Of a stretch of 64,000 nucleotides of DNA, positions 52,943 to 60,313 are shown in pieces. The DNA lies in NCBI GenBank assembly GCA_963828405.1, contig CAWHEG010000029.1:62001-126000 (forward strand), given 5' to 3'. How positions within the stretch are numbered: position 1 is the stretch's first letter; every line of letters starts with the position of its first letter. Both the position numbers and the translations under genes were made by a program. The notes under the pieces were generated by a model that had not been told where the DNA came from, did not search any database, and worked only from the letters and a program-made list of their open reading frames with translations. This stretch comes from JANMJD01 sp963828405. GTDB taxonomy: Bacteria > Actinomycetota > Acidimicrobiia > Acidimicrobiales > Ilumatobacteraceae.

Positions 52943-53677
52943 ATGCCCGAAGCGTCGAACGACCACCCGCCCACCGAACTGCTGTACCTCGGCGATGCCT
53001 ACCTCCGCTCGTTCGAGGCCGTGGTGCTGGTGGCCGAAGGCGACCGGGTGATCCTCGATCGGACGGCCTTCTACGTCACGGGTGGTGGCCAACCCCACGA
53101 CACCGGGACGCTCGTGCACGCCCGGGGCGAGGGGCGTGTCGTCGGCGTCCGCAAGGAGCAGGGCGCGGTGTGGCACGAGCTGGTCGGCGACCTGCCGGCG
53201 GTCGGCGACCGGGTCGTCGGAACGATCGACTGGGAGCGCCGGCACGCGCTGATGCGCACCCATACGGCGATGCACGTGCTGTGCGGGGTGATCTGGAACG
53301 AGTTCCGGGTTCCCGTCACCGGCGGCAACATGGAACCGCTCGCCGCCCGGATGGACTTCGAGTTCGATCCCCTCCCGGAGGGCTTCGCCCGCACGATCGA
53401 GGACCGGGTCAACGCCGAACTGGCCGCCGACCGTCCGATCGCCGTCGACTTCCTCCCGCGGGGCGTCGCCGTCACCGACGAGGACCTGATCCGCACCAAG
53501 GTGAACATGATCCCCGAGACGGTCGCCGAGATCCGGGTGGTCGACATCGTCGGCCTCGATCGTCAGGCCGACGGCGGCACCCACGTGCGGTCGACGGGCG
53601 AGGTGGGTCACTTCCGGGTCGTCAAGACCGAGAGCAAGGGCAAGGGCAACAAGCGGCTGCGGATCGAACTGGACTGA
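52943..53677 (+). CDS. Alanyl-tRNA editing protein, AlaX-like
   Basis: A 244-residue free-standing editing domain that removes Ser or Gly wrongly charged on tRNA-Ala. The zinc motif is RTHTAMHVL (HxxxH), with FYVTGGGQPHDTG at the N-terminus and QADGGTHVRSTGEVGHFRVVKTESKGKGNKRLRIEL at the C-terminus (the usual C-x-x-x-H position reads GGTHV). The start ATG at 52943 fits the family. It is divergent from the binding-protein gene across 60 bases. Confidence 0.9.
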   Translation: MPEASNDHPPTELLYLGDAYLRSFEAVVLVAEGDRVILDRTAFYVTGGGQPHDTGTLVHARGEGRVVGVRKEQGAVWHELVGDLPAVGDRVVGTIDWERRHALMRTHTAMHVLCGVIWNEFRVPVTGGNMEPLAARMDFEFDPLPEGFARTIEDRVNAELAADRPIAVDFLPRGVAVTDEDLIRTKVNMIPETVAEIRVVDIVGLDRQADGGTHVRSTGEVGHFRVVKTESKGKGNKRLRIELD

Positions 53678-53706
53678 TCCGTCGGGCCGCACCGTCCGGG
53701 CGACGT

Positions 53707-54435
53707 TTAGGCGGACAGGCTCGCCACGTGCGACTCGAGGTGGAGGCGTTCGTTGGCGAGCGGCTCGATCCACCCGTGCACCGTGCAGCCCGCCGTCCCC
53801 GGCGAGGCGTTCAGTGCCCGCAGCATCGCCTGCACCGTGGTGGCCAGCCCGGGCGATCGCTCGGTGAGCACCACCAGGCGACCGGTCGGCGTGGCCGAGA
53901 CTGTCTCGCCGTTGCGGAAGCTCGAATGGGCCTCGGCCGCCATCGCCTCGATGACGGCATCGCGCACCGACGGGCCGGCGTCGCCGATGTCGGCTTCGAA
54001 CACGACGAGCGCATGGGCATCGTTCGGGCGGACGCCGAGCGCGGCGCAGCGGTCGTACTGCTGGCGGAGGCGGAGTTCGAGGACGTGCATCGACGAGACG
54101 TCGAGCGAATCGTGGTAGTCGCGTTCGCCGGCTCCCTCGGCCCAACCCCGGGCCACGGCCACCGCGGCGTCGCGGTGGTCGAGCAGGCGCCGGGCGCTCT
54201 TGCCGGCGTGGGCGACGAGCCGCGACATCCAGGCGTTGGTGTCCGCGAGGGTGAACTCCTCGACTGCGCAGCGCCGTCCGAACTCGAACAGGAAGGCGTG
54301 CCGATCGTTCCCGGCGAGCAGGATCTCCTCGACCAGGTGGTCCATCGAGCCGAGGCAGGCCAGGTGCGGGCCGACGCCCCACTCGGCCCGGATCTGCTCC
54401 AGCCAGGCGTTCTTGATCCGTTCGTTGTGCGCCAT
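53707..54435 (-). CDS. Unknown protein divergent from the tethered sigma factor
   Basis: A 242-residue soluble protein. No family is recognised. The N-terminal half is helical with many charged residues (NERIKNAWLEQIRAEWGVG, MDHLVEEILLAGNDRHAFLFEFGRRC). The C-terminal half has strand-helix alternation (HALVVFEADIGDAGPSVRDAVIEAMAAEAHSSFRNGETVSATPTGRLVVL) that resembles a degraded GGDEF-like or nucleotidyl-cyclase-like fold, but without catalytic residues. The ATG at 54435 is the start. It shares a 82-base divergent region with the sigma-fusion gene, where a palindrome lies. Confidence 0.6.
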   Translation of the reverse strand: MAHNERIKNAWLEQIRAEWGVGPHLACLGSMDHLVEEILLAGNDRHAFLFEFGRRCAVEEFTLADTNAWMSRLVAHAGKSARRLLDHRDAAVAVARGWAEGAGERDYHDSLDVSSMHVLELRLRQQYDRCAALGVRPNDAHALVVFEADIGDAGPSVRDAVIEAMAAEAHSSFRNGETVSATPTGRLVVLTERSPGLATTVQAMLRALNASPGTAGCTVHGWIEPLANERLHLESHVASLSA

Positions 54436-54464
54436 CGATGGAATGGACGACGTCGACTGCCGGT

Positions 54465-54486
54465 TATGACGCGGATCGCCGTCATA
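54465..54486. promoter_or_regulatory. Palindromic operator candidate between divergent genes
   Basis: TATGACG at 54465-54471 and CGTCATA at 54480-54486 form a perfect 7-base inverted repeat with an 8-base centre. It sits in the 82-base gap between the unknown gene (start 54435) and the sigma-fusion gene (start 54518). The spacing suits a dimeric regulator. It is AT-richer than the region around it. Confidence 0.5.
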
Positions 54487-54517
54487 TCATCAGTGGTTGT
54501 TCGTCAACTCTCCGTCT

Positions 54518-57232
54518 ATGTCTGATGCCTCTCTCACCTCCCAACTACCGAGCGACGCGGAGCTGATCACCTCCGCGCGCACCGGCGACGACCGGGCGTT
54601 CGGGGAGTTGTTCAAGAGGCACGAGGTGGCGGCGAAGGCCGCGGCCCGCAGTCTCACCCGCTCACGAGCGGACATCGACGACCTGGTGGCCGAGGCGTTC
54701 ACCCGGGTGCTGCAGGCCCTGCGCGCCGGGCGTGGCCCCGAGGTGGCCTTCCGCCCCTACCTGTTGACCTGCGTGCGCAACGCCTTCTACGACCGGGCCC
54801 GCAAGGACAAGCGGATCGAGTTCACCGACGAACCCGAGGACACGCTCAACGTGTCGCTGCTCGACTCGACGGCGTCGGGTGAGGACCGCCAGCTCATCGT
54901 GCAGGCGTACGCCAGCCTGCCGGAGCGGTGGCAGCTCGCCCTCTGGCACACCGAGGTCGAGGGTCGCAGCGCGGCGGAGGTCGGGACCCTGCTCGCCATC
55001 GCCCCCAACGCCGTGGCCGCCCTCACCTACCGGGCCCGTGAGGGCCTGCGCCAGGCGTACCTGCAGGCCCATCTGCAGCAGCAGACCCCGGAGGCGTGCC
55101 AGGCGTGCCGGCCGAATCTCGGCGCCTACGTCCGTGACGGCCTGGCGACGCGTGATCGTCGCAAGGTCGACGAACACCTCGGCGGCTGCGAGGCCTGTTC
55201 GACACTGCTGGTCGAGCTGCGCGAGACGAACACCCATCTACGGGCCGTGCTCATCCCGTTGCTGCTCGGCGTCTCGGCGGCCAAGTACCTCGGGATGCTG
55301 TCCGGGGGCAAGGGGCTGCTCGGGTTGATCCGCCGGGCCGAGCCTCGGGCGCAGGCGGCGATGGGGGCTGCCACGGCCGCCGCCGTGGTCGCCGGGGCGA
55401 TCACCGTCGCCGCCCTGGCCGGTGGCGGACCGCCGATGGCCTCGGTGGCGACGACGACGGCGCCGCTGATCGTGCCGGCGGCCGCGGAGCCGCCGCCTCC
55501 CGACGCCACGGCCGGTGCGCCGTCAGAGGAACCGGTCGTGCCGGTCGTCGTTCCGCCCACGGATACGCCCGGGACCTTGGCACCGGAGACGACGCCCGCA
55601 CTGGTGCTTCCCACTGCGGCGACCTCCCCGGTCCCGCCCCCGACCCCGCAGGCCACGTCGACGATCGCCGCCAAGCCGACCACGCCGACGACCCGTGCGA
55701 CGACGACCACGACGACCCTGGCGACGACGGTGGCGACGACACGTCCCACCTCCACGACGAGCCCGTCCACGACTGGCCCGTCCACGACTGGCCCGACCAC
55801 GACTAGCCCGTCCACGACTGGCCCGTCCACGACTGGCCCGACCACGACTGGCCCGACCACCTCGACGACCGCGGCCCCGCCGCTCGCCCCCGACCTGGTG
55901 GTGGCCGCGGCCCCGGCGGGACCGTTCATCGCCGGTCAGTACGGCTATGCCAAGGTCACCGTCCGCAACAACCCGAGCGTGGGCGGCGGAGCGGGTGCCG
56001 GGGTGCTCGCCCGACGGCTGACCGAGGTCGGTCCGGCAATCGACCCGATTCTCACCCTGAGCGTCCCCGACGGGGTCACGGTGGCCTCGACCTCGGCATG
56101 GTCGTGCGAGTCGGCGCCGATGGCGATCGTCTGCCATCTCCCCACGCTGCAGCCCGGCGACCTCACCGAAGCCGTCATCGAACTGCGCCTGCCCGCCGTC
56201 CTGCCCGCCTCGGTGGCGATGCGCACCACGGTCACCACGGCCGATGGGACGACCCTGCCCGGTGGTGCGCGATCGTTCACCGTCGCGCCCGGCGGGACGA
56301 CGGGCTACGCCCGTCAGATGCCGGGCGGGGTGGTCGTGATCGGCAACACGGTGATGTCGTGCACCGACGCCGACCTGTGCGCCGAGGCGCAGGCCGGCAC
56401 GGCGCCGGGCACGACCAACACCCGTCACTCCCACTTCATGGATTACGTCGATGTCGACGCCGACGGGGCAACGTTCGCCTCCTCGACCGCCACGCTCGCC
56501 ATCCCGCCGGGGGCGACGGTCGCTTACGCCCTCCTCGGTTGGACGGGCGACACGGCCGCCGGTGTCGGCGGGCACGACGCCCCCGACGCCTCGGCCCGCG
56601 GTTCGGTGGTCTTCGGCACACCGACCGGTACGGCTCGCCTGGCCGCCGACCGGGTGCGCACTCCGGGGGCCACCTCGACCACCTACTACGCCACGGCCGA
56701 CGTGACCGACCTGGTGACCGGTTCGGGCACGTACTCCATCGCCGACGTGCAGGCCGGCACCGGCCGGGGGACCGGTGCGGGCGGGGGTCGGTTCGGTGGC
56801 TGGACGCTGACCGTCGTCTACCGCGATACGGCGGCTCCCCGGGCGTTCCTCGTGGTCATCGACCAGTACGCCACGCTCGACGGCGGCCCGACGAACATCT
56901 CGGTCAGCCTGGCCGGGATCACGCCCGCCGACGGCAAGCGGCCGGTCACGCTCGTGTGGTCGGCCGCCGAGGGTGATCGCGGGCTGGCCTCCGAGACGGC
57001 GACGGTCAACGGGCAGGTGTTGAGCGATGCCCTCAATCCGGGCGGCGACGTGTTCAACAGCACGACCTCGACGGCACCACCGCTCGATCCCGGGTACGTC
57101 AACACGCTGGGGATCGATGCCGATTCGTTCCAGCTCACGCTCCCGGCGAGCGACACCGCCGTGACGCTGTCGTTGACGTCGCCGCGCGATTTCGTCCGCC
57201 TCGGGGCGATCGGACTGGCCATCGGGCTGTAG
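54518..57232 (+). CDS. ECF sigma factor fused to zinc-finger, membrane helix, Thr-rich linker and extracellular domain
   Basis: A 904-residue single protein. Residues 12-70 are sigma region 2 (AELITSARTGDDRAFGELF, DDLVAEAFTRVLQAL), and 130-180 are region 4 (YASLPERWQLALWHTEVEG, VGTLLAIAPNAVAALTYRA). Next, CQACRPNLGAYVRDGL and LGGCEACSTLLVEL (about 190-235) look like an anti-sigma zinc finger (zf-HC2). A membrane helix lies at about 278-300, then about 165 residues of Thr/Pro/Ser linker with seven 15-base repeats, then an extracellular part with CARDB/DUF11-like strands and a DUF3344-like C-terminal region. ATG at 54518 is the start; TTG at 54497 is possible. It is likely a one-protein membrane-to-gene signalling unit. 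Confidence 0.85.
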   Translation: MSDASLTSQLPSDAELITSARTGDDRAFGELFKRHEVAAKAAARSLTRSRADIDDLVAEAFTRVLQALRAGRGPEVAFRPYLLTCVRNAFYDRARKDKRIEFTDEPEDTLNVSLLDSTASGEDRQLIVQAYASLPERWQLALWHTEVEGRSAAEVGTLLAIAPNAVAALTYRAREGLRQAYLQAHLQQQTPEACQACRPNLGAYVRDGLATRDRRKVDEHLGGCEACSTLLVELRETNTHLRAVLIPLLLGVSAAKYLGMLSGGKGLLGLIRRAEPRAQAAMGAATAAAVVAGAITVAALAGGGPPMASVATTTAPLIVPAAAEPPPPDATAGAPSEEPVVPVVVPPTDTPGTLAPETTPALVLPTAATSPVPPPTPQATSTIAAKPTTPTTRATTTTTTLATTVATTRPTSTTSPSTTGPSTTGPTTTSPSTTGPSTTGPTTTGPTTSTTAAPPLAPDLVVAAAPAGPFIAGQYGYAKVTVRNNPSVGGGAGAGVLARRLTEVGPAIDPILTLSVPDGVTVASTSAWSCESAPMAIVCHLPTLQPGDLTEAVIELRLPAVLPASVAMRTTVTTADGTTLPGGARSFTVAPGGTTGYARQMPGGVVVIGNTVMSCTDADLCAEAQAGTAPGTTNTRHSHFMDYVDVDADGATFASSTATLAIPPGATVAYALLGWTGDTAAGVGGHDAPDASARGSVVFGTPTGTARLAADRVRTPGATSTTYYATADVTDLVTGSGTYSIADVQAGTGRGTGAGGGRFGGWTLTVVYRDTAAPRAFLVVIDQYATLDGGPTNISVSLAGITPADGKRPVTLVWSAAEGDRGLASETATVNGQVLSDALNPGGDVFNSTTSTAPPLDPGYVNTLGIDADSFQLTLPASDTAVTLSLTSPRDFVRLGAIGLAIGL
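55751..55855 (+). repeat. Seven tandem copies of a 15-base unit in the sigma-fusion linker
   Basis: Seven back-to-back units of the form TCCACGACTGGCCCG run from 55751 to 55855. Variants have A for the first T (units 4 and 7), ACGAG in the first and CTAG in the fourth. Each encodes five residues of the P-S/T-T-T-G/S type. As 15 is a multiple of 3, copy changes keep the frame and would alter only the length of the linker outside the membrane. Confidence 0.9.
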
Positions 57233-57335
57233 AGCTCATCCCCCATGCACCACGGCGTTTCTCTCGCCCATCCGGACCGGGCGCCCTGGGCGCCGCACGC
57301 GGCGGGGCGAAGCCGACCGGTGCTAGACAGTCCTG

Positions 57336-58055
57336 ATGGCTGAACGGCAGGCGACCGGGCTCGGTCCGGGAGACTTCACCCGTGATCTCGTGCGGTGGAG
57401 CGAGACGCTGGCCGGCATCGCCCGCACCGGGATGGGGTTCACCGAGAGCCTCTACGAACGGGAACGGTACGAAGAGGTCCTCAAGGTCGCCTCGGACATC
57501 AAGATCGCCGCCGACGACGCCCTCGAAGTCCGCCGTGAGCAGGACCACTTCATCCAGGAATGGATGGAGTCGATCGGTGAGGGCGTCCCCGGCTACGTCA
57601 CCCCGAAGGTCGCCATCGGGGTCGTCGTCGGCAACGAGGAGGGCAAGATCCTGCTCGTCAAACGCCCTGATTCGGGGGTGTGGCTCTACCCGACGGGCTG
57701 GGCCGATGCCGGGTACTCGGCCTCCGAGGTGGCGATCAAGGAGGTCGAGGAGGAGACGGGGATCCACATCGAGGTGCTCCAGCTGCTCAGCGTCGTCGAC
57801 GGCCAGCGGATGGGTTTCTCCCGCTTCGCCATGTACATGCTCGTGTTCCACTGCCGGGCCGTCGGCGGGTCGCTGCGGGGACACCCGCTCGAGACCGACG
57901 GGGTCGGGTGGTTCGGCCCCGACGAACTGCCCCATCCGACGGCGGGGGCCTCGTGGTGGGGGCCGATGGCCTTCGCGGCGATCAACGGCGAACCGATGAC
58001 GACGACGTTCGATCCCCCCCGCAGTCCGGTGTGGCGTGAGGGGTCCGACGAGTAG
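57336..58055 (+). CDS. NUDIX hydrolase with N-terminal NUDIX_N-like domain
   Basis: A 239-residue protein. The first 70 residues match the N-terminal helper domain seen in some ADP-ribose-type hydrolases (ETLAGIARTGMGFTESLYERERYEEVLKVASDI). The NUDIX box is GWADAGYSASEVAIKEVEEETGI (about residues 124-146), with Lys for the usual Arg. The substrate is a nucleoside diphosphate linked to another group. ATG at 57336 is the start. It lies 103 bases from the sigma-fusion gene. Confidence 0.87.
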   Translation: MAERQATGLGPGDFTRDLVRWSETLAGIARTGMGFTESLYERERYEEVLKVASDIKIAADDALEVRREQDHFIQEWMESIGEGVPGYVTPKVAIGVVVGNEEGKILLVKRPDSGVWLYPTGWADAGYSASEVAIKEVEEETGIHIEVLQLLSVVDGQRMGFSRFAMYMLVFHCRAVGGSLRGHPLETDGVGWFGPDELPHPTAGASWWGPMAFAAINGEPMTTTFDPPRSPVWREGSDE

Positions 58056-58124
58056 GAGCGGCTCGGGGGCTCAGCGATCAAGTCCTTCAAGTCGCGGGAA
58101 TACACCGCACGGAGGGATTCCACC

Positions 58125-58400
58125 ATGGGGCTGTTCAACCTCACTACGAAAGGGCGCGGGTCGCCGCCGTCGCCAGCGCGGCGACGATCACCACGACGAC
58201 GAACCCCTGGCGGCGCCACAGGGCCACGGCGGCGGCCGCCAGACCGACGGCCCGGGCGTCGAGGCGCAACGATCTCCCGTCGGCGAAGGTGCTCACGGCG
58301 ACCAGCGCGGCGAGCAGCGCCGCAGGCAGCAGGTTGGCCAGGCGCAGCAGCCAGGTCGGCAGCGCCCGACCTCCGAGCGCCACCGGTGCCGCGGCCTTGA
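58125..58400 (+). other. Ribosome site and ATG opening a short ORF antisense to azlD
   Basis: At 58113-58127 there is a well-placed GGAGG followed 8 bases later by ATG. The ORF starts MGLFNLTTKGRG, then turns into Arg/Pro-rich text over the antisense of azlD and ends at 58400 after 91 codons. The first dozen codons look like a true gene start, the rest do not. It could be the leftover start of a lost gene, or chance. Confidence 0.2.
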
Positions 58401-58452
58401 GCGCGTAGATCATCACCGAGGCGACGATCACGACGGTCCAGCCGCGGCTCAC
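58144..58452 (-). CDS. azlD: AzlD-type branched-chain amino-acid exporter subunit
   Basis: A 102-residue membrane protein with four hydrophobic stretches. It matches the AzlD family in length and layout: TVVIVASVMIYALKAAAPVALGGRALPTWLLRLANLLPAALLAALVAV. AzlC and AzlD together export branched-chain amino acids and analogues. GTG at 58452 overlaps the azlC stop as GTGA, showing coupling. It is the last gene of the DtxR-lipoprotein-AzlC-AzlD run. Confidence 0.85.
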   Translation of the reverse strand: MSRGWTVVIVASVMIYALKAAAPVALGGRALPTWLLRLANLLPAALLAALVAVSTFADGRSLRLDARAVGLAAAAVALWRRQGFVVVVIVAALATAATRALS

Positions 58453-59175
58453 CGTGCCACCCCCCGTCGGTCACGCCACGGGGGGCCGGCGTCGTCGGCC
58501 CGGCCCCGGGCGAGCACGACCGCCGCTCCCGCGGCGACGATCGGGATGCCGGCCGGGGCGAGCGGGACGAGGGCGACGGCCGAGCGCGGCGCCGCCGAGG
58601 GCCACGATCCGTTGGGATGGGAAGGCCAGCCGGGGCCAGACGAGGGCGAGGAAGGCCGCCGGGATCGTGGCGTCGAATCCCCATCGCTCGACGAGGTCGC
58701 CGGCCGACGAGATCAGTGACACGCCGGCGAACGTCGCCGCGTTCCAGCACACGAAAACCGCCAGTCCGCCGGCGACGTAGCCGTAGCGCTGGTCGGCGGG
58801 TTCGGTCTGGGCGCTGCCGATCGCCATCGCCTCGTCGATCATCAGCTGGGACACGAGCGCCCGCCACCAGCGCGAGCCGGTCAGCGCCGGGGCCATCACC
58901 ACGCCGTAGGCCAGCGAGCGCAGGGCGAGCAGCACGGCGGCAACGATCGCCGTACCCGCCGACCCGCCGTCTCCGAGCACCCCGACGGCGGCGAACTGCG
59001 AGCCTCCGGTGAACATCAGGGTCGAGAACCCCATCGCCTCGGCAGTGGACAGGCCGGCGTCGGAGCAGGCGATGCCGAAGGCGAAGCCGAAGGGCATGAC
59101 GGCCAGTGCGATGGCGACGGACCGGCGGCGGATGGAGCGCCGCGCCGAGCCCGAACCGGGAGATGCGCTCGTCAC
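58449..59175 (-). CDS. azlC: AzlC-type branched-chain amino-acid exporter subunit, C-terminal frameshift
   Basis: AzlC-family protein. The N-terminal two thirds are typical: SVAIALAVMPFGFAFGIACSDAGLSTAEAMGFSTLMFTGGSQFAAVG, MAPALTGSRWWRALVSQLMIDEAMAIG and RYGYVAGGLAVFVCWNAATFAG. The frame breaks near 58583, after VALGGAA; the proper end (AVALVPLAPAGIPIVAAGAAVVLARGRADD) continues in the +1 frame to the stop at 58449. Removing one base gives 241 residues. GTG at 59175 is the start. A read error or a real mutation is possible; the last 45 residues include the final helix. Confidence 0.82.
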
Positions 59176-59177
59176 AG

Positions 59178-59617
59178 CTAGGGGCGCGGTCGTGGATCGC
59201 CTGCACGACCGTGGCCAGGTTCCTGGCCGCCTTGTCGGCGTCGGCCGGTCGCTTGCGGGCCACCGCCGTGGAGACGATCTCGAGCTGGTGGTCGATCTCC
59301 CGGCCGAGGGCCGGTTCGAGGTCGTCGACGCGGGCACGCGCCTCGGCCCACAGATCCTCGATGGCGGCGAGGCGGGTCCGCGAGTCGCCGTCGACGATCT
59401 CGTTGCCCAGCCCGAGGGTGAGGCGGACCATCTCGTCGAGCGGATCGGCGTCGACCACGGTGGTGAGCGGAGTGGCACCGTCGGGGCCGAGCCCGGTGGT
59501 GCTCGACGAGGTGGTGTCGACGATCGTCGTCGGTGCGCAGCCGGCCAGCAGGCCGCCGGCCAACAGCCAGCCGGCCAGCACACGGGTGGCGGGGACGCCG
59601 AGCGATCGTCCGATCAT
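59178..59617 (-). CDS. Small lipoprotein between DtxR and AzlC genes; stop codon lost as sequenced
   Basis: A lipoprotein with signal MIGRSLGVPATRVLAGWLLAGGLLAGC (lipobox LLAGC), a Thr/Ser linker and a helical domain (DPLDEMVRLTLGLGNEIVDG, ALGREIDHQLEIVSTAVARKRPADADKAARNLATVVQAIHDRAP). No family known. As given, the frame has no stop and runs on through azlC. Adding one C to the C-run at 59181-59184 would put TAG (59178-59180) in frame right after AIHDRAP and give 146 residues, leaving azlC to start 3 bases later. I take this as the true end. Confidence 0.65.
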
Positions 59618-59625
59618 CGACGGGG

Positions 59626-60288
59626 TCAGGCCGTCACCAGGATGCGCGCCGAGGCGTAGGCGCCGACCCCGCTCGTGCGTCCGTCGATCTCGATGGTCAT
59701 CGTGCCGTCGGGGGAGATCGCTGTCACCAGCCCGGTCCGCCCGGGGGTGATCGACGACTCCTCGAGGTAGTCGAGCAGCCCGGGCGTGAACTCGAGTTCC
59801 TCGGGGATCCGACTGACGACGAAACTGCGCCCGGCGGCCAGGTCGACGAGGCGCACCGCGTCGGGCGCCTCGTAGTCGCTCCCCGGGATCGGGTTGCCGT
59901 GCGGGCAGGTGGTGGGGGAGCCGAGCACGCGGTCCATCGCCTCCTCGACCTGCTCGGACATGATGTGTTCCCATTTCCCGGCCTCGTGGTGGGCATCGGC
60001 CCACGACAGCCCGAGGATGTCGGTGAGGAACCGTTCGGCGAGCCGGTGGCGTCGGACCACCCGTTCGGCGAGGCCCACGCCCAGCCTGGTGAGGCGGATC
60101 CTGCCTCCGGCCTGCGAGATCAGCCCCTCTGTCTCGAGCCGCCGGATCACCTCGGAGACCGCCGGACGCGAGACCTGGAGCCGTTCGGCGATGCGGGCCT
60201 GGATGACCTCGAGATCGTCCTCCTGCAGCTCGAAGATGGTTTCGCAGTACTCCTCGAACGCGGGGTGGTGTTCTCCGGGCGCGGGCAT
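59626..60288 (-). CDS. DtxR-family metal-dependent repressor
   Basis: A 220-residue regulator. The N-terminal helix-turn-helix (LEVIQARIAERLQVSRPAVSEVIRRLETEGLI) and dimerisation part with metal ligands (HRLAERFLTDILGLSWADAHHEAGKWEHIMSEQVEEAMDRVLG, CPHGNPIPG) are as in DtxR/IdeR/MntR. An SH3-like domain follows (about 145-220). It represses metal uptake or efflux genes when Fe2+ or Mn2+ is bound. ATG at 60288 is the start. It heads a run with a lipoprotein and AzlCD, and lies 25 bases after the helicase gene. Confidence 0.9.
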   Translation of the reverse strand: MPAPGEHHPAFEEYCETIFELQEDDLEVIQARIAERLQVSRPAVSEVIRRLETEGLISQAGGRIRLTRLGVGLAERVVRRHRLAERFLTDILGLSWADAHHEAGKWEHIMSEQVEEAMDRVLGSPTTCPHGNPIPGSDYEAPDAVRLVDLAAGRSFVVSRIPEELEFTPGLLDYLEESSITPGRTGLVTAISPDGTMTIEIDGRTSGVGAYASARILVTA

Positions 60289-60313
60289 CCGGTCAGGCTA
60301 CCGCAGGGTCGGA

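Noticed and set aside
59178..60004. Long lipoprotein fusion that reads through azlC
   Set aside because: After DRAPS the text is Arg-rich shadow of azlC; a missing base before the stop explains it better.
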